Origin: Dechloromonas sp. HYN0024
GTDB lineage: Bacteria > Pseudomonadota > Gammaproteobacteria > Burkholderiales > Rhodocyclaceae
DNA length: 64,000 bases
NCBI RefSeq assembly: GCF_003441615.1
Contig: NZ_CP031842.1
Location: forward strand, 1-64,000
Direction of reading: 5' to 3'
Shown: one piece after another, positions 52,987 through 62,392 of the stretch
Layout: every line of letters begins with the position of its first letter
How positions within the stretch are numbered: position 1 is the stretch's first letter
Made by a program: the position numbers and the translations under genes
Notes under the pieces: generated by a model
Database searches by the model: none
What the model was told of the DNA's origin: nothing
What the model saw: the letters and a program-made list of their open reading frames with translations, nothing else

Positions 52987-53340
52987 ATGCAAAATATTCT
53001 GATCATCATCAATGCTGCCCCGTACGGTAGTGAACGTTGCCTGTCCGCCCTGCGCCTGGCCACGGCGCTGGCCGGCAATGATGGCCAGCCGGCGATCCGC
53101 ATTTTCCTGATGTCCGATGCGACCGTGCTCGGCTTGCCCAATCAGATCGACGGAGCGGGCAATGGCCTGCAGGGTATGGTTGAAGGGCTGGTTGCCCAGG
53201 GCGTTGATATCCGCCTCTGCCGGACTTGTGCCCTGGCCCGCGGCCTGGGGGAACTGCCGCTGATCGCGGGGACGTCGATCGGCACGCTGGTCGAACTGGC
53301 CGAGGCAACGCTGGTGGCAGACAAGGTCATCACCTTCTGA
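52987..53340 (+). CDS. DsrE-family small protein
   Basis: The 117-residue protein starts MQNILIIINAAPYGSERCLSALRLATALA, the DsrE/F sulfur-relay fold. The pattern FLMSDATVLGL and the paired cysteines in RLCRTCALARGL (C-x-x-C) are typical of cytoplasmic DsrE relatives that bind sulfur or a cofactor. It lies alone between the regulator and the fdn operon, 180 bp before fdnG on the same strand. Function is unknown; a role in sulfur or selenium handling is only a guess. Confidence 0.8.
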   Translation: MQNILIIINAAPYGSERCLSALRLATALAGNDGQPAIRIFLMSDATVLGLPNQIDGAGNGLQGMVEGLVAQGVDIRLCRTCALARGLGELPLIAGTSIGTLVELAEATLVADKVITF

Positions 53341-53354
53341 TGATCCTTGTCTGA

Positions 53355-53402
53355 TTGAGACATTTTGTCCGGCCGGAAGGCTGGATGGACAAAATGTCTC
53401 AA
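53355..53402. promoter_or_regulatory. Perfect 16-bp inverted repeat upstream of fdnG (likely enhancer for the sigma-54 regulator)
   Basis: TTGAGACATTTTGTCC (53355-53370) is exactly repeated in inverse at 53387-53402, with a 16-base gap. Each arm also contains its own dyad GACA-N3-TGTC. Two palindromic half-sites about 32 bp apart, roughly 90-130 bp before the predicted start of transcription, look like binding sites for a dimeric NtrC-type activator. It has no T-run, so it is not a standard terminator. Confidence 0.65.
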
Positions 53403-53457
53403 CTGTTTTCGCTGGTTTTAATAGGTGATTTCAGCCTGTTCAATGACTTACCCGGAA

Positions 53458-53473
53458 TGGCATAGTGATTGCA
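53458..53473 (+). promoter_or_regulatory. Sigma-54 (-24/-12) promoter of the fdn operon
   Basis: TGGCAT-AGTGA-TTGCA matches the sigma-54 consensus with GG at 53459-53460 and GC at 53471-53472, exactly 10 bases between them. Transcription would start near 53484, about 37 bp before the fdnG ATG. Confidence 0.75.
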
Positions 53474-53520
53474 ATGTTTTCCCCTTGCGACATGGGGTCG
53501 CATGAGGAGGAAAAACGCAA

Positions 53521-56500
53521 ATGAATATGAACAGGCGGCAGTTCTTCAGGGTCTGCTCCGCCGGGCTGGGAGGATCGTCCATCGCCATGATGGGATTCTC
53601 ACCGACAGCAGCCCTGGCCGAAGTACGGACCTTCAAGCTCGCCCGCGCTACCGAAACACGGAATATCTGTCCGTACTGCTCGGTGTCCTGCGGGGTGCTT
53701 ATCTACTCAACCGGCGACAAGTCCAAGAATACGCCGGCTGAAATCATCCACATCGAAGGCGACCCGGATAATCCGGTCAATCGCGGTACGCTGTGCCCGA
53801 AGGGCGCCGGCCTGCGCGACATGGTGCAGAGCGCCAATCGCCTGAAGTGGCCGGAAGTGCGTGAACCCGGTTCGGCCGAATGGAAGAAGATCTCCTGGCA
53901 GGAAGCCATCGAGCGCATCGCCAAGCACATGAAGGCTGACCGCGATGCCAACTTCATGGCGCAGAACAAGGACGGCGTGACCGTCAATCGCTGGACCACC
54001 ACCGGATTCCTTGCATCATCCGCAGCACCGAATGAGGCTGGCTACCTGACCGTGAAGACGATTCGCGCGATGGGCATGACCTCGATCGATACCCAGGCAC
54101 GTATTTGACACGCTCCCACGGTGGCCAGTCTGGCTCCGAGTTTTGGGCGTGGTGCGATGACCAACCACTGGGTGGACATCAAGAACGCTGATTTGATTCT
54201 GGTAATGGGCGGCAACCCGGCTGAAGCGCACCCCTGCGGCTTCAAGTGGGTGATCGAAGCCAAGAAAACCCGCAAGGCGAAGCTGGTCGTGGTCGACCCG
54301 CGTTTCAACCGCACCGCGTCGGTGGCTGATTTCTACACCCCCCTGCGTCCCGGTACCGACATTGCCTTTCTTGGCGGTGTCATCAATTACCTGGTCAGCA
54401 ATGACAAGATTCACCACGATTATGTGAAGGCCTATACCAATGCGGCTTTCCTGATCGATCCGGGCTTCAAGTTCGACGACGGCATCTTCTCCGGCTACAA
54501 CGAGGAGAAGCGCAGTTACGACAAGTCGACCTGGAAGTACCAGATGGACAAGGACGGCTACGCCATGGTCGACGAGACCTGGCAGGACCCGAACTGCGTC
54601 TGGCAACTCATGAAGACCCACTATTCGCGCTATACGCCCGATATGGTGAGCAAGGTCTGCGGCACGCCGAAGGAAGCCTTCATCAAGGTCTGCGAGATGA
54701 TTGCCGAGACCGCAGCGCCGAACAAGACGATGACCAACCTGTACGCACTGGGCTGGACCGAGCATTCCGTCGGTTCCCAGAACATCCGCTGCATGGCCAT
54801 CATCCAGCAGTTGCTCGGCAACATGGGCATGGCCGGCGGCGGCATCAACGCCCTGCGTGGTCACGCCAACGTCCAGGGCATCACGGACTTTGCGCTCTAC
54901 GCCCAGAATCTGCCGGGCTACGTCGGTGCCCCCATGGATGCCGACAAGGACCGCGCCACCTATCTGGAAAAGCGCACGCCCAAGGCACTGCGTCCGGGCC
55001 AGATGAACTTCGGCCAGAACTTCCCCAAGTGGCATACCAGTCTGGCCAAGGCCTGGTGGGGTGATGCGGCGACCAAGGAAAACGACTTCGCTTACGACTA
55101 CTTCCCGAAACTGGGTGGGGCGTCGGACGTGCTGTCGATTTTCAACGCCATGTACGAAGGCAAGATCAACGGCTTCTTCTGTCAGGGTTTCAACCCGCTG
55201 GCCTCGGTGGCCAACAAGAAGAAGGTCGGCGATGCCCTGGCCAAACTCAAGTACATGGTGGTCATGGACCCGCTGGCGACCGATACTTCCGAGTACTGGA
55301 AGCCGCACGGCGAGTTCAATGATGTGAAGCCGGCGGAAATCCCGACCGAGGTCTTCCGTCTGCCGACCACGCTGTTCGCTGAAACGGCCGGCACCTTCAC
55401 CAACTCCGGTCGTGTCATCCAGTGGCGCTGGAAGGCGGCGGATGGTCCGGGCGATGCCAAGGACGATACCGAAATCCTGGCCGCGCTTTTCCTCAAGCTC
55501 AAGGAAATGTACGTCAAGGATGGCGGCGCTTTCCCCGACCCTATCCTCAAGCTGACCTGGGCCTACAACCAGCCGACCAAGCCGTCGCCGGAAGAACTGC
55601 TCCGCGAAATCAACGGCAAGGCACTGGCCGACGTGCTCGACCCGAAGGACCCGACCAAGGTGCTGGTCAAGGCCGGTGAGCAACTGGCTTCCTTTGCCCA
55701 ACTGCGCGATGACGGCTCGACCACCTGCGGCAACTGGATCTACTGCGGTGTCTGGTCGCAGGCCGGCAACCTGTCGGCTCGCCGTGACAATGCCGATCCG
55801 TCCGGTCTGGGCCAAACCATGAACTGGGGTTTCGCCTGGCCGGTCAATCGCCGCATCATCTACAACCGCGCCTCGGCCGACCTCGCGGGCAAGCCGTGGG
55901 ATCCAAAGCGGACGGTGTTGAAGTGGACAGGGACGGCCTGGGGCGGCAACGACGTGCCGGACATGCGTCCGGATGCGGCGCCCGATCAGAACGTCATGCC
56001 CTTCATCATGAATCCGGAAGGTGTGGCCCGTCTGTTCAGCCGCGACATGATGGCCGAAGGCCCGTTCCCCGAGCACTACGAGCCGTTCGAAAGCCCGCTC
56101 GACAATAATCCGATGCACCCCAAGAACCCGAAGGCGACGAGCAACCCGGCTGCCCGCGTGTACAAGGGCGACATGGAGGCGTTCGGCAAGGCCAAGGACT
56201 TCCCGTACGTGGCGACGACCTACCGCCTGACCGAGCATTTCCACTACTGGACCAAGCAGAGCAAGATCAACGCGATCATGCAGCCGGAACAGTTTGTGGA
56301 GATCGGCGAGGAACTGGCCAAGGAAAAGGGCATCGCCAACGGCGAGAAGATCAAGGTCCGTTCCAATCGGGGCTTCATCAAGGGCGTCGCGGTGGTGACC
56401 AAGCGCATCAAGGCCCTCGACGTCGACGGCCGGAAGGTGCACACGGTCGGTATTCCGATCCACTACGGGTTCAAGGGGGCGACGAAGCCCGGCTTCATCA

Positions 56501-56586
56501 CCAACACCCTGACCCCGTACGTCGGTGACGCCAATACGCAGACGCCGGAGTACAAGGCGTTCCTGGTCAACATCGAGAAAGCGTAA
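53521..56586 (+). CDS. fdnG: Formate dehydrogenase-N, catalytic subunit (selenocysteine protein)
   Basis: FdnG/FdoG oxidises formate at a molybdenum (bis-MGD) centre in the periplasm. The full reading frame is 1021 residues and includes an in-frame TGA at 54106-54108 read as selenocysteine 196, the same residue as in E. coli FdnG. The sequence continues without shift into H-A-P-T-V-A-S-L-A-P-S-F. A Tat signal (NRRQFFRV) and a 4Fe-4S site (CPYCSVSCG plus GTLCPKGAG) are present. AGGAGG lies 10 bases before the ATG. A SECIS hairpin follows the UGA, and fdhE, selA and selB are in the same cluster. A reader that stops at TGA would split it in two. Confidence 0.97.
54106..54143 (+). other. UGA selenocysteine codon with SECIS element
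   Basis: Counting the U of UGA as 1, U17 (54122) is bulged and the apical loop holds G23-U24 (54128-54129). The upper stem is GCC/GGC (54124-54126, 54132-54134) with CGG/CCG below (54119-54121, 54136-54138). These match the bacterial SECIS features recognised by SelB. The leading bases after UGA (CACGCTCCCACGG) resemble E. coli fdnG. Confidence 0.9.
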
Positions 56587-56598
56587 AGGAGAGCTGAT

Positions 56599-57486
56599 AT
56601 GGCACTGCAATCGCTAGACATCAAACAGCGCTCCGCGACGACGACGCCCTCCACGCACGTGCGGGAAACGATCGAAATCGCCAAGCTTATCGACGTATCC
56701 GCCTGCATCGGCTGCAAGGCCTGCCAGGTTGCCTGTTCGGAGTGGAATGACATTCGCGACGAAGTGGGCAACTGCCACGGCGTCTACGACAACCCGATGG
56801 ATCTGTCGGCCAAGTCGTGGACGGTGATGCGCTTTACCGAGGTCGAGCAGAACAACAAGCTCGAGTGGCTGATCCGCAAGGACGGCTGCATGCACTGCGC
56901 CGACCCCGGTTGCCTCAAGGCTTGCCCGGCCCCCGGTGCGATCATCCAGTACAGCAACGGCATTGTCGATTTCCACCAGGAAAACTGCATCGGCTGTGGC
57001 TACTGCGTGACCGGCTGTCCGTTCAACGTCCCCCGTATCTCGAAGGAAGACAGCAAGGCCTACAAGTGCTCGCTGTGTTCCGACCGGGTTGCTGTCAACC
57101 AGGCCCCGGCCTGCGCCAAAGCCTGCCCGACGGGAGCGATCCAGTTCGGATCGAAGGAGGACATGAAGGATTACGCGGCCAAGCGCGTCACCGACCTCAA
57201 GGAACGTGGCTACGAACAGGCGGGACTGTACGATCCGCAAGGCGTTGGTGGTACGCACGTCATGTACGTGCTGCACCATGCCGACAAGCCTGATCTTTAC
57301 GCCGGCCTGCCGGCCAATCCGTCGATCAGCCCGCTCGTTTCGCTGTGGAAGGGCTTCGCCAAACCGCTCGCTACGCTGGCGCTGGCTGGCGTCGCACTGG
57401 GTAGCCTGTTCCATTACGTAACCAAGGGTCCGAACGAGGTCTCGAAGGAGATCGAAGACGAGATCGAGAAGGAGGATGCAAAATGA
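56599..57486 (+). CDS. fdnH: Formate dehydrogenase-N, iron-sulfur subunit
   Basis: The beta subunit carries electrons from FdnG to the membrane cytochrome b through four 4Fe-4S clusters. The 295-residue protein has the matching cysteine groups: [46 protein letters not shown] and CSLCSDR with [11 protein letters not shown]-terminal membrane helix (about 250-270, [19 protein letters not shown]) anchors it. It starts 12 bp after fdnG and its stop overlaps the fdnI ATG. Confidence 0.97.
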   Translation: MALQSLDIKQRSATTTPSTHVRETIEIAKLIDVSACIGCKACQVACSEWNDIRDEVGNCHGVYDNPMDLSAKSWTVMRFTEVEQNNKLEWLIRKDGCMHCADPGCLKACPAPGAIIQYSNGIVDFHQENCIGCGYCVTGCPFNVPRISKEDSKAYKCSLCSDRVAVNQAPACAKACPTGAIQFGSKEDMKDYAAKRVTDLKERGYEQAGLYDPQGVGGTHVMYVLHHADKPDLYAGLPANPSISPLVSLWKGFAKPLATLALAGVALGSLFHYVTKGPNEVSKEIEDEIEKEDAK

Positions 57487-58103
57487 TCCGCGATCCGAAA
57501 GACCTCAAGCGTTACGAGCCCAAGGAACGGGCCAATCACTGGGTGGTGGGCATCAGCTTCATTCTGCTCTCCCTCTCCGGTCTGGCTTTCTTCCACCCGG
57601 CGTTTTTCCCGCTGACCCAGTTGTTCGGTGGCCCGACCTGGACGCGCATTCTGCACCCCTACCTCGGGGTGCTGATGGCGGTCTCCTTCCTCGGCCTCTA
57701 CTTCCGCTTCAAGCATCTGAACAAGATGACGCCTGCGGACAAGGAATGGCTCGGCAAGGTCAGGCAGATGGTGGACGGCGACGACCACAACATGCCGGAG
57801 CAGGGCAAGTACAACGGCGGCCAGAAAGTCATGTTCTGGGCGATGGCCATCTGCATGCTGCTGATGGCTGTTTCCGGAGTGCTCATCTGGCGCGCCTGGT
57901 TCGGCTTCGACATTACGCTCGTCCGTATGGGCGCCGTGGTGCACGCCGCTGCTGGCGCCGTAATGATCGGCCTGATCTTTGTGCACGTTTATGCCGCCAT
58001 CTGGGTTAAGGGCACCATCCGCGCCATGTGGTACGGCACGGTAACCCGAGGCTGGGCCAAACAGCATCATCGCGGCTGGTATCGTCAGGTGACGGGTAAG
58101 TAA
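57483..58103 (+). CDS. fdnI: Formate dehydrogenase-N, cytochrome b556 subunit
   Basis: The gamma subunit is a four-helix membrane diheme cytochrome b that passes electrons to quinone. The 206-residue protein has heme-ligand histidines in [20 protein letters not shown] and [23 protein letters not shown]. The start ATG overlaps the fdnH stop (ATGA). Together with FdnG and FdnH it completes the membrane formate:quinone enzyme. Confidence 0.95.
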   Translation: MIRDPKDLKRYEPKERANHWVVGISFILLSLSGLAFFHPAFFPLTQLFGGPTWTRILHPYLGVLMAVSFLGLYFRFKHLNKMTPADKEWLGKVRQMVDGDDHNMPEQGKYNGGQKVMFWAMAICMLLMAVSGVLIWRAWFGFDITLVRMGAVVHAAAGAVMIGLIFVHVYAAIWVKGTIRAMWYGTVTRGWAKQHHRGWYRQVTGK

Positions 58104-58213
58104 TCGGGCCTGCAGGGTTGGGTTGCCCGCGCAGGCCGTACGGTCGTGCGGGCGCAACTTGATCCTGCTGCGCCGGGTTATTTGCGCCACTGATTTAGGT
58201 TTACCTTGCGTTC

Positions 58214-58254
58214 AGGGGGCTCTGCGGAGAAGATTTCCGCAACCCCCTTTTTTT
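58214..58254 (+). terminator. Hairpin terminator or attenuator just before fdhE
   Basis: AGGGGG/CCCCCT (58214-58219, 58243-58248) and TGCGGA/TCCGCA (58223-58228, 58236-58241) form a two-part stem followed by T7. It ends 9 bp before the fdhE ATG, so it occupies the place of the ribosome site and could limit fdhE expression. Confidence 0.75.
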
Positions 58255-58262
58255 GAGTTTCC

Positions 58263-59168
58263 ATGCCCACACAACCCATTGAGTTTCACCCTCCGGCTGA
58301 AGAGGCAGCAGCAATCCTGTTGCCGGTGACCACCACGCTTTTTGCTGACCGCGCCGACCGCTTTGACGGGCTCGCCGTCGGCCACAGTTTGGCTGACTGG
58401 CTCGCCTTTCTCGGCCAACTCAGCCGCGCCCAACACCAAGCCCTGAAGAACGTGCCGGCCTTGCCGCTACCGGATGCCGCGACGCTCGAACAGGCGCGTG
58501 CCCACGGCATGCCGCCGCTCAATCTCGCCCTGCGTCCCGCTGCCTGGCGCGAGGTGCTGCGCCAGATCGCCGGCGAACTGCGCAAGGATGCGCCTGAGGC
58601 GGCTGGCAAGGCGCTGGATGCGCTGCTGGCAGCTGACAATGCCTGGCTCGAAAAGCTCGCTGACACGCTGCTCAGTGGCGAAATGGAGGCCGGTGACGCA
58701 GCCGAACTGCCTTTCGTGGCGGCTGCCCTGCAGGTTGTCTTCACCCGACTGGCCAGCCAGTTCGACGCTACCCAACTGCAGAAACTGGACGCGCACGGCA
58801 TCTGCCCATGCTGCGGTAGTCCGGCTGTCGCCAGCGTGGTACGTCTCGGGGCGGCCATCAACAATTTGCGTTATCTGCACTGCAGCCTGTGCAACACCGA
58901 ATGGAACGTGCCGCGCGCTACCTGTACCGCCTGTGATACCGACAAGGCGGTTGGCTTGCACGAGATCGATGGGGCGAAGGGGGCGGTTCGCGCCGAAACC
59001 TGCGACACCTGCAAGAGCTATCTGAAAATCGTCTATCAGGAAAAAGACCCGCGGGTTGACCCGGTGGCTGATGATCTGGCCACGCTGGCTCTCGACCTGC
59101 TGGTTGATGAAGCGGGCTATGCGCGTTCCGGCCCGAATCTGCTTCTGATCGGCGCCTATAGTGGCTAA
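58263..59168 (+). CDS. fdhE: Formate dehydrogenase accessory protein FdhE
   Basis: FdhE is a cytoplasmic rubredoxin-like maturation factor for respiratory formate dehydrogenases. The 301-residue product has a helical N-terminal domain (about 1-170) and zinc-ribbon cysteine pairs: CPCCGSPAV, CSLCNTEW, CTACDTDK and CDTCKSYL. Lengths and spacing match E. coli FdhE. A terminator-like hairpin ends 9 bp upstream, and there is no clear ribosome site, so its expression may depend on read-through. It is followed by selA after 41 bp. Confidence 0.93.
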   Translation: MPTQPIEFHPPAEEAAAILLPVTTTLFADRADRFDGLAVGHSLADWLAFLGQLSRAQHQALKNVPALPLPDAATLEQARAHGMPPLNLALRPAAWREVLRQIAGELRKDAPEAAGKALDALLAADNAWLEKLADTLLSGEMEAGDAAELPFVAAALQVVFTRLASQFDATQLQKLDAHGICPCCGSPAVASVVRLGAAINNLRYLHCSLCNTEWNVPRATCTACDTDKAVGLHEIDGAKGAVRAETCDTCKSYLKIVYQEKDPRVDPVADDLATLALDLLVDEAGYARSGPNLLLIGAYSG

Positions 59169-59209
59169 AGCCATTTGATTAACCTTTCTGCCCGGTTCGG
59201 GTGAAAGCC

Positions 59210-60607
59210 ATGAACGAACACAAACGTCTTCCCGCGGTTGACCGCGTCCTCCAGCAAATTCCCGATCTGATCGACGTACATGGTCGCCAGCCGGTTACCG
59301 CCTGCGTCCGGGCCGAATTGGCAGCCGCCCGCGAGGGACTGAAATTCGGCCTGCCGCTCCCCGATGACGCCAGCCTGCTCGCGGCCATACGCCGCCGGGC
59401 CGAGGCAGCCGGTCAGGCCCGACTCCGTTCAGTCTTCAATCTGACCGGCACGGTGCTGCATACCAATCTCGGCCGGGCGCAACTGGCCGAGGAGGCCATT
59501 GCTGCCATGGTCGAGGCCGCCCGTTCGCCCTGTCCGCTGGAGTATGACCTCGCTTCCGGTGGGCGAGGGGATCGTGACGATCTGGTGTCCGGGCTGCTCG
59601 CCGAACTGATTGCCGGGGGTTCGCCCAATATCGCCGCGACCATCGTCAACAACAATGCGGCTGCCGTGCTGCTGACCCTCAACGCGCTCGCGCAGGGCAA
59701 GGAGGCGGTGGTGTCGCGTGGCGAACTGGTTGAGATCGGTGGCGCTTTCCGAATTCCCGATGTGATGCGCCGGGCGCAGGTCAAGCTGCACGAAATCGGC
59801 ACGACCAATCGCACACACGCCAAGGATTTTCAGGAGGCGATCAATCCGAAGACGGCCTTGCTGATGAAAATCCACACCAGCAATTACGCCGTCACCGGTT
59901 TTACGGCGACCGTGGATGAAAAAGCCATCGCCGACATTGCCCATGCCGCCGGTCTGCCCTTTGTCATCGATCTTGGCAGTGGCACCCTCTGTGATTTCGC
60001 CGCCTACGGCCTACCGGCCGAACCGACCCCGCAGCAGGCGCTGGCAGCTGGTGCTGATATCGTTACCTTTTCCGGTGACAAACTGCTGGGTGGCCCTCAG
60101 GCCGGGCTTATCGTCGGGCGGAAGGACCTCATTGCCAAAATCAAGAAAAACCCCCTCAAGCGGGCCCTGCGTGTCGGCAAGACAACCCTCGCGGCGCTAG
60201 AGGCAACCCTGCGTCTGTATCGCGACCCCGATCGTCTGGCCGAACGCCTGCCCACCTTGCGCCTGCTGACCCGGCCGCTGGCCGAGATCAATGCCCTGGC
60301 CGAACGGCTGCTGCCATTGGTGCAAGCGACGTTTGGTGAACTGGCCACGGTCAGTGTCGAGCCGTGCTGCAGCCAGATTGGTAGTGGTGCGTTACCGGTC
60401 GAACGCCTGCCGTCAGCTGCGCTGGTTTTTCGGGTGAATGCAAAAAGGGCGGGGAAAATGCTGCTGTCGATCGAGGCCGCCTTCCGCGGTTTGCCGACGC
60501 CGGTTATCGGCTATATCCGCGATGATGCGTATCATCTCGATTTGCGCTGTCTGGAGGGCAAGGACGAAACACGGTTTACCGCCCAGCTGCCGCAACTAAA
60601 GCTTTGA
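59210..60607 (+). CDS. selA: L-seryl-tRNA(Sec) selenium transferase
   Basis: SelA converts Ser-tRNA(Sec) to Sec-tRNA(Sec) using selenophosphate and PLP. The ATG at 59210 gives 465 residues; GTG 59201 would add three. PLP-lysine is in [14 protein letters not shown] and the fold-type I pattern [13 protein letters not shown] holds the Asp. The N-terminal helical domain (about 1-75) contacts tRNA(Sec). Its presence next to fdnG explains how the UGA codon can be read. Confidence 0.95.
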   Translation: MNEHKRLPAVDRVLQQIPDLIDVHGRQPVTACVRAELAAAREGLKFGLPLPDDASLLAAIRRRAEAAGQARLRSVFNLTGTVLHTNLGRAQLAEEAIAAMVEAARSPCPLEYDLASGGRGDRDDLVSGLLAELIAGGSPNIAATIVNNNAAAVLLTLNALAQGKEAVVSRGELVEIGGAFRIPDVMRRAQVKLHEIGTTNRTHAKDFQEAINPKTALLMKIHTSNYAVTGFTATVDEKAIADIAHAAGLPFVIDLGSGTLCDFAAYGLPAEPTPQQALAAGADIVTFSGDKLLGGPQAGLIVGRKDLIAKIKKNPLKRALRVGKTTLAALEATLRLYRDPDRLAERLPTLRLLTRPLAEINALAERLLPLVQATFGELATVSVEPCCSQIGSGALPVERLPSAALVFRVNAKRAGKMLLSIEAAFRGLPTPVIGYIRDDAYHLDLRCLEGKDETRFTAQLPQLKL

Positions 60608-60745
60608 AAAACTGTTTGGTTTATTGAAAGCAGCCTTGATGGGCGGTCGGTGTACCGCCTGCTGTTTTCTTCCATGCCTGAAAGGGCAAATCTGTAAATC
60701 CGGGCATCTCCGTGTCCGGGTGGTTTCTCGAATGGAGAAGAAGTC

Positions 60746-62080
60746 ATGACGTTCAATCGCCGGCAATTCCTTGCGGCGGGTGCAGTACTGGGTGCCTCTG
60801 CCGCCATCGCCCAGCCAACCAGCCCGCTGCCTTTCCTGATCAACATGCAGTCTGACCCGCTGCTGCCGAAAGCGACGGGCAAGCGAGTGGTTATCTGCGG
60901 TGGTGGCTGGGGTGGGATCACTGCAGCCAAACATCTCAAGTTATTGAATCCGACCCTTGAAGTCGTCGTCCTTGAGCGTAATCCGGTTTTCTTCTCCTGC
61001 CCGATGAGCAACAAGTGGCTGGTTGATGTCGTTGATGTCCAGTTCCTGACTTTCAGCTATCTCGAAGTCGCCCAGAAGTACGACTACAAATTCATTCAGA
61101 CCGAAGTCACCGCTTTCGAGCGGGAGAACAAGCGCGTCATCACCGCCCAGGGCTGGCTCGATTACGACTACCTGATCGTTGGTGCCGGCATTCGCTACAA
61201 CTACGAAACGTGGTTCGGCAATGACCGTAAGGCGGCCGAATACACCCGCGCCATGTACCCGGCGGCCTACATTCCGAACGCCGAACATTTCCGCCTCAAG
61301 CAGAGCATCCAGAATTTCAAGGGCGGCGATCTGGTCATGACCCTGCCGCCGCCGCCGCATCGTTGTCCGCCGTCGCCCTATGAGCGGGCCTGCCTGATCG
61401 CCGGCCTGATCAAGGAACGCAAGATCAAGGGTCGGGTAATCATTCTCGACCCCAAGGATAGCCCGCGCCCGATCACCGGTGGCTTTCAGGAAGCCTTCGA
61501 GAATCTCTACAAAGACCAGATTACCTATGTGCCGAAGGCGGTGATCAAGGAAGTCGATCCGTTCAACAAAAAGATCAAGACGGCCGTTGGCGATTTTACG
61601 TTTGATCACAGCATCCTGATGGCGCCTCATCAGGCCGGTGACATGGCCTGGAAAGCCGGTTTGATCGGCAAGAACGCCGAGGGCAAGCCGACCGGATGGG
61701 CTGGCGTCGATCCCTTCTTCCTGAATATGAAGGACGATCCGGATGTTTACGTGATTGGCGATGCAGTGGGCGTTGTTTCACCGCAGTTCAATTTTTATCC
61801 GAAAGCGGGTCACGTCGCCAATGCCCACGCCAAGATCGTCGCCAAGTACATCAGCGAACGCGTCAAGGGACGCGAGCCAAAGTATGCGCTGCCCGACAAC
61901 CTCTGCTTCATGATGGTCAACACCCGGCCGCGTGAGGATGTCGCTGTGCGCTTCAAGTACTACGTCAACGACAAGGGCATCATTATTCAGGATCAGGATG
62001 ATGACAACCTGCGCCGGGATGATTTGGTGACCGAGGACTTTGCCTGGGCTGGGCGCATGTACGAAGACATGTTCGGCTGA
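60746..62080 (+). CDS. Tat-exported FAD oxidoreductase, flavocytochrome c sulfide dehydrogenase-like (orphan)
   Basis: The 444-residue protein has a Tat signal (NRRQFLAAG, about 1-22) and an FAD-binding GGGWGG (52-57). It matches the flavin subunit of flavocytochrome c sulfide dehydrogenase. HRCPPSPYERA holds Cys207 and NLCFMM holds Cys387, in the positions of the redox-active Cys161/Cys337 pair of FccB. Cys85 is in SCPMSN where FccB has CYLSN. No cytochrome c partner gene is adjacent. It lies between selA and selB on the same strand with long gaps (138 and 312 bp), which is unusual; a terminator follows it. Sulfide oxidation is plausible, and a selenium role is speculation. Confidence 0.83.
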   Translation: MTFNRRQFLAAGAVLGASAAIAQPTSPLPFLINMQSDPLLPKATGKRVVICGGGWGGITAAKHLKLLNPTLEVVVLERNPVFFSCPMSNKWLVDVVDVQFLTFSYLEVAQKYDYKFIQTEVTAFERENKRVITAQGWLDYDYLIVGAGIRYNYETWFGNDRKAAEYTRAMYPAAYIPNAEHFRLKQSIQNFKGGDLVMTLPPPPHRCPPSPYERACLIAGLIKERKIKGRVIILDPKDSPRPITGGFQEAFENLYKDQITYVPKAVIKEVDPFNKKIKTAVGDFTFDHSILMAPHQAGDMAWKAGLIGKNAEGKPTGWAGVDPFFLNMKDDPDVYVIGDAVGVVSPQFNFYPKAGHVANAHAKIVAKYISERVKGREPKYALPDNLCFMMVNTRPREDVAVRFKYYVNDKGIIIQDQDDDNLRRDDLVTEDFAWAGRMYEDMFG

Positions 62081-62087
62081 TTTTTGA

Positions 62088-62119
62088 GGTTTCGCCGCGC
62101 CAACGGGGGCGGCGAAACC
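62088..62119 (+). terminator. Hairpin terminator after the FAD oxidoreductase gene
   Basis: A perfect 11-bp stem GGTTTCGCCGC/GCGGCGAAACC (62088-62098, 62109-62119) with a 10-base gap, directly followed by a parS site. There is no long T-run, so efficiency is uncertain. Confidence 0.6.
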
Positions 62120-62120
62120 G

Positions 62121-62134
62121 GTTTCACGTGAAAC
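62121..62134. other. parS site 6, perfect palindrome
   Basis: GTTTCACGTGAAAC, the canonical perfect ParB site and the only fully symmetric copy in the window. It abuts the preceding terminator and is followed after 8 bp by TGGCGATATTGGC, also seen next to parS site 2. Confidence 0.9.
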
Positions 62135-62392
62135 GAGGGGAGTGGCGATATTGGCCGGAACGGTTGCCGTTAACGTATTTGACGCTAACTGCCAGGCTAC
62201 AAAATGGGCGTAATATGAGTTTAATCCGGACTCTTTGAAGATTGGCAGTGCACCGTTTCTTGTTATTTCCACATTTGTGGCGAGGTGTGGTCCAGCCGAA
62301 CCGCCACCGTCCGAAGCCGGGAACTAAGCCGCGATGATTGTTTTGTCTGAGACGTCCGGACCGGCCATGCCCGGCCGCCCGAAGCAAGCCCG
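62135..62392. other. Non-coding leader before selB
   Basis: This 258-bp segment has no supportable gene. It was checked for a tRNA(Sec)-like cloverleaf; none was found. Short GC inverted repeats occur near 62375-62388, and TTGACG near 62179 could be part of a promoter but has no convincing -10 partner. Confidence 0.4.

Noticed and set aside
53521..54108. fdnG as a frameshifted or nonsense pseudogene
   Set aside because: The TGA is at the exact Sec position with no frame change, a SECIS hairpin follows, and selA/selB are nearby.
54016..56610. Very long open frame on the minus strand opposite fdnG (864 codons)
   Set aside because: It is antisense to the formate dehydrogenase gene, with His/Arg/Val-rich low-complexity content typical of the antisense of GC-rich genes; no motif or ribosome site.
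62135..62392. tRNA(Sec) gene (selC) in the gap before selB
   Set aside because: No 8-bp acceptor stem, anticodon TCA loop or TTCGA arm could be found.
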